From positions 1-12,352 of the forward strand of contig JBMNOM010000027.1 of the NCBI GenBank assembly GCA_050943075.1: a stretch of 12,352 bases of DNA, given 5' to 3'. The DNA is from CAJKWP01 sp050943075 (GTDB lineage Bacteria > Bacillota > Clostridia > Christensenellales > UBA1242). The notes beneath the pieces were generated by a model. The model saw only the letters and a list, made by a program, of their open reading frames with translations. It was not told where the DNA came from and did no database searches. This document shows, piece after piece, positions 7,092 through 12,352 of the stretch (positions are counted from its first letter, which is position 1; every line of letters begins with the position of its first letter). The position numbers and the translations under genes are program-made.

Positions 7092-8699
7092 TTAATTTGG
7101 ATGAATTACAACGCGTTTTTTGTTTGATTTCTTGTTGCTGATTTTAAAGAAAAAAAGTGAAGGCAAGTGTGTTTTTCTTTTTTCGCGTTTTGCTTGCTTT
7201 TCTTTTTTATTGCGCTTAAACAAAATCATAATGGAATCCACAGAAATTAGGTTGAACACAAAGGCTAAAAGCATAAAGCAAATTGCACCCACTGTGCACG
7301 AGATTGCCAAGGTGAAAAACAAGTTAAAGTAATTTGCCAAAATTTTTGTTATGAATGAAACAAGAGCAGTCACAGGAACAATGAAAGCAAGCATTAGCAA
7401 AAATGGCTTTAAAAACTTTAAGTTTATTTTTGTTTTTTTCTTAATCATTCTAATGTTTAAAAATCCGGCAATCACCATGCAAATGCCCATGCCCCAAACA
7501 AGTGCATTAATGCCAATGTAGGCAGGCAAAAACCAAACACACAAAAGCATAATCACAGCGCCAACAATATAGTTTTTCATTGATTTTAATTCAAGCCCAA
7601 GCGCGTTTAAAATTGATGACGAAATGCTTGTTAAACCAAATGGAATCATAAACCATGCAGAATACACAAGCAAATTGCCACTTAAAATGTTGTCGTAAAA
7701 GAAAATGCCAATTTCTTGCCCTGCGCCAATGTAAAGCGGAACAAAAAGTGTGGAAACAAGCATTGTGAACAAAAGAGAAGTTGTTATTCTGTTTGAAATG
7801 TGGCCGGTGTCTTGTTTTGTGACAGCGCTTGATAAATCTGGAATTAATGCCATGGAAAGTGAGCCAATTATTGCAGAAGGAATGAAAAGGAAAGGAACAG
7901 TCATGCCCATTGCAACGCCATAAAGGCTTAATGCTTGCGAGTTTGTGTAGCCAGCGGCAACAAGCCTAAGCGGAATTATAATTGCAATCACAGGTTGCAC
8001 AAGGCTTGTTAAAACTCTAACAAGAGTGATTGGGGTGGAAGGTTTAACTACTTCTTTGTAAATGCTTTCTGGCTTTGCAAACCTGCCACCACTTGTAAAA
8101 TAGAAGATTATTATTAAAACCAAAGAAAACGCACACGAAAGTGTTAAGGAAAGGGCGGCGGCGTTTGCACCATCAAATGAAAATGCTGATGAAAGCAAAA
8201 TGACACACAAAACAATTCTAACAATTTGTTCCACAAACTCTGTGAAGCACACTGCAAAAAAGTTGTTTTTGCCCCAAAGCCACCCGCGGAACACTGTGAA
8301 AATTGCAGTTATTAAAACTGCAGGAAGCAAAATCAAAAGAATTTGAAAAGCTTTTTCATCTGTGAAAAGCAATTTGAAAACATCTTTAAAAATAATTACG
8401 CAAATTGAAAGCACAACACTTAAAATAACAGAAAAAATTAATGATGCACTCATTAAACTTCTTTCTTTTTTGTAATCTTTAAGTGTGGAATATTTTGCTG
8501 TGTTTCTTGAAATAATTAATGGCAACCCACTTGCCACAAAAGTTAAAAGCACAAAAAAAATTGACAGCGCAATTTGATAAAGCCCTAAGGCCTCTGCGCC
8601 AATTGTCCTTGAAAGGTAAATTCTGAAAACAAAGCCAGCTGCACGGTTAAGAATGGAAAAAAAAGTTATCAGTGCAACTGCTTGAAAAAGTTTCTTCAC
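7092..8699 (-). CDS. SpoVB/MurJ-like flippase (oligosaccharide-lipid transporter, MOP superfamily)
   Basis: A 535-residue polytopic membrane protein with about 14 hydrophobic helices. The N-terminus, with a helix of the type FSILNRAAGFVFRIYLSR followed by TIGAEALGLYQIALSIF and then SGLPLIISRNTAKY, is characteristic of the SpoVB / polysaccharide-biosynthesis branch. Relatives flip lipid-linked cell-wall or polysaccharide precursors across the membrane; in Bacillus, SpoVB is needed for spore cortex formation. Which substrate this one carries cannot be told. The last 42 residues form an unusual, strongly basic tail rich in Lys/Arg (about 494-535), predicted cytoplasmic. The GTG start is chosen because GGAG lies seven bases upstream on the minus strand (8707-8710). 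An inverted repeat that includes this GTG is listed separately. It is divergent from the LysM gene. Confidence 0.88.
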   Translation of the reverse strand: MKKLFQAVALITFFSILNRAAGFVFRIYLSRTIGAEALGLYQIALSIFFVLLTFVASGLPLIISRNTAKYSTLKDYKKERSLMSASLIFSVILSVVLSICVIIFKDVFKLLFTDEKAFQILLILLPAVLITAIFTVFRGWLWGKNNFFAVCFTEFVEQIVRIVLCVILLSSAFSFDGANAAALSLTLSCAFSLVLIIIFYFTSGGRFAKPESIYKEVVKPSTPITLVRVLTSLVQPVIAIIIPLRLVAAGYTNSQALSLYGVAMGMTVPFLFIPSAIIGSLSMALIPDLSSAVTKQDTGHISNRITTSLLFTMLVSTLFVPLYIGAGQEIGIFFYDNILSGNLLVYSAWFMIPFGLTSISSSILNALGLELKSMKNYIVGAVIMLLCVWFLPAYIGINALVWGMGICMVIAGFLNIRMIKKKTKINLKFLKPFLLMLAFIVPVTALVSFITKILANYFNLFFTLAISCTVGAICFMLLAFVFNLISVDSIMILFKRNKKEKQAKREKRKTHLPSLFFFKISNKKSNKKRVVIHPN

Positions 8700-8737
8700 G
8701 GCTATTCTCCTATAAATATCTTTATTTTAAAGCCGTG
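8697..8737 (-). promoter_or_regulatory. Inverted repeat able to pair with the flippase start codon
   Basis: Read on the minus strand, CACGGCT (8737-8731) and AGCCGTG (8703-8697) form a perfect 7-bp stem with five G/C pairs in AT-rich surroundings. The last three bases of the second arm are the GTG start codon, and the 27-base loop holds the GGAG ribosome site. Inside the loop ATAAA-GATA-TTTAT could form a smaller hairpin. In mRNA this would hide the start codon, a possible translational control. Requires that transcription begins upstream of 8737. Confidence 0.4.
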
Positions 8738-8773
8738 GCAATTATGCTTGTAATTTAAAGTTTTATTTTTGAA

Positions 8774-8779
8774 TATAGT
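8774..8779 (+). promoter_or_regulatory. -10-like TATAGT six bases before the LysM start
   Basis: TATAGT (five of six against TATAAT) is followed by exactly six bases and the ATG at 8786, with no Shine-Dalgarno in between. A TG lies three bases upstream of the hexamer, one base off the extended -10 position. The best -35-like sequence, TTGTAA at 8748-8753, is 20 bp away, longer than usual. It fits a leaderless transcript. Confidence 0.4.
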
Positions 8780-8785
8780 ATTATA

Positions 8786-9088
8786 ATGAAAATAAAGTAT
8801 AATAAAGTGCCACACATATTTAAAGTGGAAGACCAAACGCTTGAAGAAATTGCAAGTATGTTTGATTTAAACCCGCAGCAAATTAAAGCTGTTAATAAAA
8901 TTCAAACTGTGAAAAAAGGGCAATTTTTAGTTTTGGAAACCCCGCGCTTTTACACAGTTAAACCGCTTGACACTTTTGAAAAAATTGCACAAAAACTTGA
9001 TGTGACAAAAGAACATTTAATGCAAAAAAAACAGCACAAAAGTGTTGTTCATTGGGCAAATTTTAGTGTATTAAAGATGTTGTTTTAA
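8786..9088 (+). CDS. Small double-LysM protein, second LysM frameshifted in an A8 run
   Basis: LysM domains bind N-acetylglucosamine-containing glycans such as peptidoglycan. As read, the ORF encodes 100 residues. Residues about 9-51 form one complete LysM (HIFKVEDQTLEEIASMFDL ... KKGQFLVLE). Residue 56 starts a second (YTVKPLDTFEKIAQKLDVTK), but after MQKK the sequence turns into unrelated HKSVVHWANFSVLKMLF. Removing one A from the eight A's at 9024-9031 restores MQKNSTKVLFIGQILVY and a TAA at 9072-9074, which is the expected LysM ending; the intact product would have 95 residues. The extra base may be a sequencing error, a real mutation, a phase-variable tract or a slippage site. There is no signal peptide or other domain. 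There is no Shine-Dalgarno. No clear terminator follows; 9089-9199 is AT-rich with only poor hairpins. Confidence 0.75.
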   Translation: MKIKYNKVPHIFKVEDQTLEEIASMFDLNPQQIKAVNKIQTVKKGQFLVLETPRFYTVKPLDTFEKIAQKLDVTKEHLMQKKQHKSVVHWANFSVLKMLF

Positions 9089-9200
9089 TTTAACCCAAAT
9101 TTTAAAACTATCTTTTTTTTGATATTTTTTAGTTTTATTTGTGCAATTGTGAATTTTATTGCTTTTATAATTAGAAAGGCTTTCTTCCTTTTTTTGCAAC

Positions 9201-9225
9201 AAAAAAAACCACTCTGTAAAGAGTG
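9201..9225 (-). terminator. Rho-independent terminator of rpsT
   Basis: On the minus strand CACTCT, TTAC, AGAGTG (9225-9210) is followed by one G and eight T's (9208-9201). It lies 21 bases after the rpsT stop. Confidence 0.85.
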
Positions 9226-9246
9226 ATTTGATTTGTTTTTAACTTA

Positions 9247-9513
9247 TTATTTAGCAATTGTTTGCAAAAGTGTAGCAAGGCTTGCTTGTTTTCTTGATGC
9301 TGAATTTTTGTGAATAACATTGTCTTTAGCAGCCTTATCAAGAAGGGAAACAACTTCCTTATAGAGCTCTTGTGCTTGTTCAAGTTGATTTTCAATAACA
9401 GCGGTTTTAAATTTCTTAATGTATGTGTTAAGTTTTGATTTAATCATCTTGTTTTCTTGTCTTTTCTTTTCACTAACTTGCACACGTTTAATAGCGCTTT
9501 TGATGTTTGGCAT
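9247..9513 (-). CDS. rpsT: Ribosomal protein S20
   Basis: An 88-residue basic, helical protein that binds 16S rRNA in the small subunit. It starts with MPNIKSAIKRVQVSEKKRQEN, close to the family's N-terminal motif (MPNIKSAIKRVK..E..R..N), and keeps the HKNSASRKQASLA motif near the end, typical for S20. Length is normal. AAGGAG lies six bases before the ATG (9520-9525), and there is a good promoter just upstream and a terminator downstream, so it forms a single-gene transcript. It is divergent from gpr, an order well known in Bacillus and Clostridia. Confidence 0.97.
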   Translation of the reverse strand: MPNIKSAIKRVQVSEKKRQENKMIKSKLNTYIKKFKTAVIENQLEQAQELYKEVVSLLDKAAKDNVIHKNSASRKQASLATLLQTIAK

Positions 9514-9542
9514 GGTTTTCTCCTTGTAAATTTATCTTACAA

Positions 9543-9571
9543 AGTCTATCACACAAACAAAAAAAAATCAA
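9543..9571 (-). promoter_or_regulatory. Promoter of rpsT
   Basis: On the minus strand TTGATT (9571-9566), 17 bp, then TAGACT (9548-9543) with an extended-minus-10 TG one base upstream (TGATAGACT). Transcription would start near 9536, leaving a leader of about 23 bases that contains the AAGGAG site. Confidence 0.6.
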
Positions 9572-9582
9572 CTAAAATTTTG

Positions 9583-9611
9583 AAATATATTTGTTTTTTG
9601 GGCAAATAATA
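9583..9611 (+). promoter_or_regulatory. Weak promoter candidate for gpr (sigma-G-like or leaderless type)
   Basis: AAATA (9583-9587), 17 bp, AATAATA (9605-9611) resembles the sigma-G consensus GHATR / CATNHTA with one mismatch in each element; gpr is known to be under forespore sigma factors in Bacillus. The same region also gives AATAAT exactly six bases before the ATG. In such AT-rich DNA neither match is strong. Confidence 0.25.
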
Positions 9612-9616
9612 TATAC

Positions 9617-10360
9617 ATGCAATTTTTTTATGACGAAGAACCAACGCAAGATTTTAAAAAAAACTTTTTCACTGTTGATGAAAATTATAAATTCAATCTT
9701 TCTGTGGCGTCTTTAAGCGTTAAAAACAAGCGCGAAGAAAAAAAGTTTGGTAAGGAAATTGGTGAGTATATAATTGTTAACTCGCCACTTCTTAATTTTG
9801 AAAATGATAATTGCTTAATTTACACGCAAAAAATTTTGAACAAAGTTTTGAAAACCCTTGTGCAAAAACCCCAAGACAAAATTTTGATTGTTGGGCTTGG
9901 AAATCAAGCCATTCAAGCAGACTCACTTGGCGGGAAAGTGATTGAAAACATTATAATTAAAGACAATATTTACTTGCTTAAACCAGATGTTTATGGAAAC
10001 ACAAACATCATGAGTTTTGACATTATCAATGGCGTGTGCAAAACACTTAAACCCTCTTTGGTTGTTTTAATTGACAGCCTTGCCACCTACAACATAAAAC
10101 GCCTTGCCAGCTCGTTCCAGTTTTGTAATGTAGGAATTTTGCCTGGAGGCGCTTTACATGGCATGAATAAAACAATTTCGGTTAAAACACTGGGCATTCC
10201 GTGTGTTGTGGTGGGGGTGCCATTTATGATTTTTGCTTCAGGGCTTTGCCCGTCTTTAAAACAACCTTATGACAGTTTCATACTTTCACTTAAAGACATT
10301 GATGAAATTGTTTCTCGCTGCGGCAAAATGATTGCTGATGCTATTATGCAAGTTTATTGA
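9617..10360 (+). CDS. gpr: GPR, germination protease for small acid-soluble spore proteins (short, divergent)
   Basis: GPR cleaves the SASPs that coat spore DNA when the spore germinates (aspartic-type peptidase, family A25). The 247 residues include the core motifs: ILIVGLGNQAIQADSLGGKV with D102, and VVLIDSLATYNIKRL with D153, corresponding to the two active-site Asp residues of Bacillus GPR (D127 and D193). Also present are GILPGGALHGMNK, the TLGIPCVVVGVP strand and the C-terminal LSLKDIDEIV...IADAI helix, so both ends of the core look complete. The protein is shorter than Bacillus GPR (about 370 residues): the segment between the two Asp is trimmed, and the usual RTDLA-type N-terminal motif is not recognisable. 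It is divergent from rpsT, as in Bacillus, but spoIIP does not follow. No Shine-Dalgarno. Confidence 0.88.
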   Translation: MQFFYDEEPTQDFKKNFFTVDENYKFNLSVASLSVKNKREEKKFGKEIGEYIIVNSPLLNFENDNCLIYTQKILNKVLKTLVQKPQDKILIVGLGNQAIQADSLGGKVIENIIIKDNIYLLKPDVYGNTNIMSFDIINGVCKTLKPSLVVLIDSLATYNIKRLASSFQFCNVGILPGGALHGMNKTISVKTLGIPCVVVGVPFMIFASGLCPSLKQPYDSFILSLKDIDEIVSRCGKMIADAIMQVY

Positions 10361-11007
10361 TTTGCTCTTAATGCTGTTGGGTAGAGTGGTAAATCCGCAA
10401 GCCCAGGACACATTTCTTCAGGCCCACTTTGACATTCTGGAATTAATGGATATCCATAACTTGGCACTAATAAGTCAACATCTGCAACAACTTTAAGCAC
10501 AATTTGATAGCAAGCAGTCACAGTGAAGCTTTCTGGCGATGTGAAAGTTCCTATCATACTTGAAAACATTCCCACGGCGATGATTTCAATTGGGCTGAGT
10601 GATGGTTGTGGCACATAAAGAATGCTTGTTTGTGTGACAGTGATTGAACTTTCTGCTGTTCCCACAACGCCATTTGCATCACGATAAGTAATTAAAATTG
10701 GAATTGTGACTGTTGCTGTGACATTTGCAAAATTTGGTCTTGATTCAAGCCTATCTATTGTGACATTTGACACAGTAGTTTGTCTTGCCAAATCAGTTTC
10801 TGCTGAGATGTAAGTAAGTGGTAAAGCTGGCGCTGGTGGGTTAAAGTTTGTTGCCTCCAAAACAATGCCAGATTCTGTTGTGATGCTCACACAAGCATCA
10901 AACACTTTTCGCACTTCAATCAAAGCCTTTTCGCAAATTCCATTAACAGGGTTTCCAATAATTGCGCCCGGTCTGTTTGGGTTGTTGTTGTTAATGAAAA
11001 AAGACAT
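10354..11007 (-). CDS. Unrecognised Cys- and Pro-containing protein, possible spore-surface protein
   Basis: A 217-residue protein that I cannot place in a named family. It begins with a low-complexity MSFFINNNNPNRPG, then a helix-like stretch with two cysteines (C25, C39: ICEKALIEVRKVFDACV), a long beta-rich middle with alternating Thr/Val (VTATVTIPILITYRD, ESSITVTQTSILYVP), and a Pro-rich end with C192 and C200. There is no signal peptide or clear membrane helix. The start at 11007 is chosen because AAAGGAGG lies five bases upstream; a longer form from 11037 would begin upstream of that site. A sigma-K-like promoter lies just upstream. The tail overlaps gpr by seven bases, convergently. The context hints at a coat or exosporium-type product, but that is inference; SPOCS/DUF3794-like proteins are an alternative to test. 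Confidence 0.75.
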   Translation of the reverse strand: MSFFINNNNPNRPGAIIGNPVNGICEKALIEVRKVFDACVSITTESGIVLEATNFNPPAPALPLTYISAETDLARQTTVSNVTIDRLESRPNFANVTATVTIPILITYRDANGVVGTAESSITVTQTSILYVPQPSLSPIEIIAVGMFSSMIGTFTSPESFTVTACYQIVLKVVADVDLLVPSYGYPLIPECQSGPEEMCPGLADLPLYPTALRANQ

Positions 11008-11012
11008 ATTAT

Positions 11013-11020
11013 CCTCCTTT
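11013..11020 (-). promoter_or_regulatory. Strong Shine-Dalgarno AAAGGAGG fixing the start at 11007
   Basis: AAAGGAGG on the minus strand, five bases before the ATG. It is the strongest ribosome site in the window, and it lies inside the longer ORF that would start at 11037, which argues against the longer form. Confidence 0.8.
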
Positions 11021-11039
11021 TGATTAGTTTGTTTCATAT

Positions 11040-11067
11040 TACGATATGTAAAGAAACTTTAAATTGT
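11040..11067 (-). promoter_or_regulatory. Sigma-K-like promoter for the unknown protein
   Basis: On the minus strand ACA (11067-11065), 16 bp, CATATCGTA (11048-11040). This fits the late mother-cell consensus AC plus CATANNNTA at every fixed position. Initiation would fall just upstream of the AAAGGAGG site. A vegetative alternative is TATAAT on the minus strand at 11110-11105, with no good -35. Confidence 0.35.
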
Positions 11068-11091
11068 CACTGTTTTGTTAATTTTGACAAT
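11063..11091. repeat. Inverted repeat ATTGTCA / TGACAAT between the divergent genes
   Basis: ATTGTCA (11063-11069) and TGACAAT (11085-11091) are perfect inverted copies with start points 22 bp apart, about two helical turns. The right arm overlaps the -35 of the upstream gap promoter, and the left arm overlaps the -35 of the sigma-K-like promoter. It may be an operator acting on both genes. A nested imperfect palindrome TTGTTAATTTTGACAA (11075-11090) shares its right half. Confidence 0.4.
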
Positions 11092-11112
11092 AACTAATCA
11101 TTTCATTATATT
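11084..11112 (+). promoter_or_regulatory. Upstream gap promoter candidate (P1)
   Basis: TTGACA (perfect -35, 11084-11089), 17 bp, TATATT (five of six, 11107-11112). Initiation near 11119 would give a leader of about 105 bases before gap. Confidence 0.55.
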
Positions 11113-11169
11113 AACCAAGTGTAAATTAAGTTAAAATTTATATTAAGCAGTTTTTATGTCTGTTTTAAT

Positions 11170-11199
11170 TTGATTAATTTTTTAAATAAATGATATACT
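11170..11199 (+). promoter_or_regulatory. Proximal gap promoter candidate (P2)
   Basis: TTGATT (11170-11175), 18 bp, extended -10 TGATATACT (11191-11199). Initiation near 11206 leaves a leader of about 19 bases containing AAGGAG (11211-11216), eight bases before the ATG. Confidence 0.6.
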
Positions 11200-11224
11200 A
11201 AATTACATATAAGGAGTGTGATTT

Positions 11225-12226
11225 ATGAAAAAAATTAAAGTTGGTATTAATGGTTTTGGACGCATTGGACGTCTTGCGGCAAGAATTATTTCAAGACGTG
11301 AAAACATGGAACTTGTTGCAGTGAACGACCCATTTTTGGATGCTGAATATGCAGCATATATGTTGAAGTATGATTCAATTCATGGCAAGTTTGAAAAAGA
11401 AGTTAAAGCAGAAGGAAATTTGCTTTTAATGGATGACGACAAGGTTGTGTTCTATTCTGTTAAAGACCCAAAAGAAATTCCTTGGGGAAGCCATGACGTT
11501 GATGTTGTGCTTGAATGCACAGGCAAATTCACAAACTATGACGACTGTATGCTTCACATTGAAGCGGGTGCAAAAAAAGTTATTGTTTCCGCACCTGGCA
11601 AAAAAATGCCAATGTTTGTTATGGGTGTAAATCACGAAAAATATAAACCAGAAATGAAAATTGTTTCAAATGCAAGTTGCACAACAAACTGCTTGGCACC
11701 ACTTGCAAAAGTTTTGAACGATGAATTTGGAATTAAAGAAGCACTTATGACAACTGTTCACTCAACAACTGCTTCACAACTCACAGTTGATGGCGCAAGC
11801 AAAAAAGACTGGCGCGGTGGCAGAGCAGCCGCAATTAACATCATTCCATCTTCAACAGGCGCAGCAAAAGCTGTTGGCCAAGTCATTCCAGAACTTGATG
11901 GAAAATTAACAGGCATGAGCTTTAGAGTTCCAACTGTAAACGTATCCGCTGTGGACTTAACTGCAAGGCTTAAAAAAGATGCAACAATGATGGATATTAT
12001 CGCTGCATTTAAAAAAGCAGAAGCAGGAGCAATGAAAGGCATTATTGGTGTGAATGAAGAAGCACTTGTTTCAACCGACTTTATTTCAGAGGAAAGAACA
12101 TGCGTGTTTGATGCACCATCTTCAATCATCTTGAACCCAAGGTTTGTTAAACTTGTTGCATGGTATGACAATGAATGGGGTTATTCATCAAAACTTGTTG
12201 ACCTTGCTGAACACATTTCAAAATAA
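11225..12226 (+). CDS. gap: Glyceraldehyde-3-phosphate dehydrogenase, E. coli GapA/eukaryote-like type
   Basis: It oxidises and phosphorylates glyceraldehyde 3-phosphate with NAD in glycolysis. Length 333 is standard. The NAD-binding fold starts INGFGRIGRLAARII, with N34-D35 in VNDPF; the catalytic box SNASCTTNC carries C152, and H179 lies in TTVHSTTASQ, matching C150/H177 of E. coli numbering. The C-terminal domain has RVPTVNVSAVDLT and WYDNEWGYS. Diagnostic stretches (VNDPFLDAEY, VDGASKKDWRGGRAAAINI, IPSSTGAAKAVG) follow the E. coli GapA and eukaryotic enzymes rather than Bacillus GapA (which has HSYTNDQ and DLPHKDLRRARAA). It has a good Shine-Dalgarno, two promoter candidates and its own terminator, so it seems to be expressed as a single gene. 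No pgk or tpi follows within the visible 126 bp. Confidence 0.97.
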   Translation: MKKIKVGINGFGRIGRLAARIISRRENMELVAVNDPFLDAEYAAYMLKYDSIHGKFEKEVKAEGNLLLMDDDKVVFYSVKDPKEIPWGSHDVDVVLECTGKFTNYDDCMLHIEAGAKKVIVSAPGKKMPMFVMGVNHEKYKPEMKIVSNASCTTNCLAPLAKVLNDEFGIKEALMTTVHSTTASQLTVDGASKKDWRGGRAAAINIIPSSTGAAKAVGQVIPELDGKLTGMSFRVPTVNVSAVDLTARLKKDATMMDIIAAFKKAEAGAMKGIIGVNEEALVSTDFISEERTCVFDAPSSIILNPRFVKLVAWYDNEWGYSSKLVDLAEHISK

Positions 12227-12250
12227 TTAAAATTAAATAAATTAAAAATA

Positions 12251-12279
12251 AAATGGAAATTAATTTTCCATTTTTTTTA
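12251..12279 (+). terminator. Rho-independent terminator of gap
   Basis: AAATGGAAA (12251-12259) pairs with TTTCCATTT (12265-12273) around a five-base loop and continues into a run of T's ending near 12278. It starts 24 bases after the stop. The remaining bases to 12352 are AT-rich and show no gene. Confidence 0.85.
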
Positions 12280-12352
12280 TTTTAAATAAAATATTAAAAA
12301 AAGCATAAAATTTCATATTTTGGGGCATTTTTAATAATATATTTTTTTAATT

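Noticed and set aside
8782..8787. TATAAT overlapping the LysM ATG as its promoter
   Set aside because: Transcription would begin after the start codon, and no later in-frame start with SD would keep the first LysM intact. TATAGT at 8774-8779 fits better.
11008..11037. ATG at 11037 as start of the unknown protein
   Set aside because: The AAAGGAGG ribosome site lies inside this extension and points to the ATG at 11007.
11075..11090. TTGTTAATTTTGACAA as a true Rex operator
   Set aside because: Rex sites have four bases between TTGTTAA and TTAACAA; here there are two and one half-site has a mismatch. Kept only as a possible operator of unknown type.
11758..12171. A 137-codon ORF antisense to gap
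   Set aside because: Lies wholly within gap; no SD and no recognisable motif.
1..12352. Alternative genetic code (TGA as Trp)
   Set aside because: TGA ends gpr and the first partial gene at the expected places, and conserved Trp residues are TGG.
1..12352. CRISPR arrays, tRNA or rRNA genes, insertion sequences
   Set aside because: No regularly spaced repeats, cloverleaf patterns, rRNA-like stretches or transposase motifs were found on either strand.

Overview
The window is AT-rich (by eye roughly one third G+C) and gene-dense. It reads as a stretch of chromosome from a low-G+C Firmicute, most likely an uncultured or gut-type member of the Clostridia. The reasons are strong AGGAG-type ribosome sites on several genes, the divergent rpsT/gpr pair known from spore formers, a SpoVB-type flippase, a DUF421-DUF4363 pair, and Rho-independent hairpin-plus-T-run terminators. 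TGA is used as a stop (for example at the end of gpr) and Trp is TGG, so the standard bacterial code applies. I see no mobile elements, tRNA, rRNA or CRISPR.

Left part (1-5779, plus strand): the 3' end of an unidentified gene with a possible winged-helix domain and a C-terminal membrane helix; then the nucleotide-excision-repair pair uvrB-uvrA, overlapping by 11 bp, with uvrA starting on TTG; then a small J-domain protein with a charged coil and a C-terminal membrane anchor, closed by a clear terminator. UvrA and UvrB act together: UvrA2 loads UvrB onto damaged DNA. The J protein has its own promoter candidate inside the end of uvrA.

Middle (5885-9540): a DUF421 membrane protein coupled to a DUF4363 protein; convergent to them a SpoVB/MurJ-like lipid-linked oligosaccharide flippase; divergent from that a small double-LysM protein whose second LysM is broken by one extra base in a run of eight A's; then rpsT (ribosomal protein S20) on the minus strand.

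Right part (9600-12279): a short, divergent GPR germination protease; convergent and overlapping it by 7 bp, an unrecognised Asn/Pro-rich protein with a strong Shine-Dalgarno and a good match to a late mother-cell (sigma-K-type) promoter; then gap, a glyceraldehyde-3-phosphate dehydrogenase of the E. coli GapA/eukaryote-like type, preceded by two tandem promoter candidates and followed by a terminator. Gpr, the SpoVB-type flippase and the sigma-K-like site together suggest endospore formation or descent from a spore former.

The most interesting signals are: (1) the homopolymer frameshift in the LysM gene, repaired exactly by removing one A; (2) a set of genes at the start of transcription units that lack a Shine-Dalgarno but carry a -10-like hexamer exactly six bases before the start codon, suggesting leaderless mRNAs beside SD-led ones; (3) a G+C-rich inverted repeat that would pair with the GTG start codon of the flippase; and (4) the sigma-K-like promoter on the unknown protein next to gpr.
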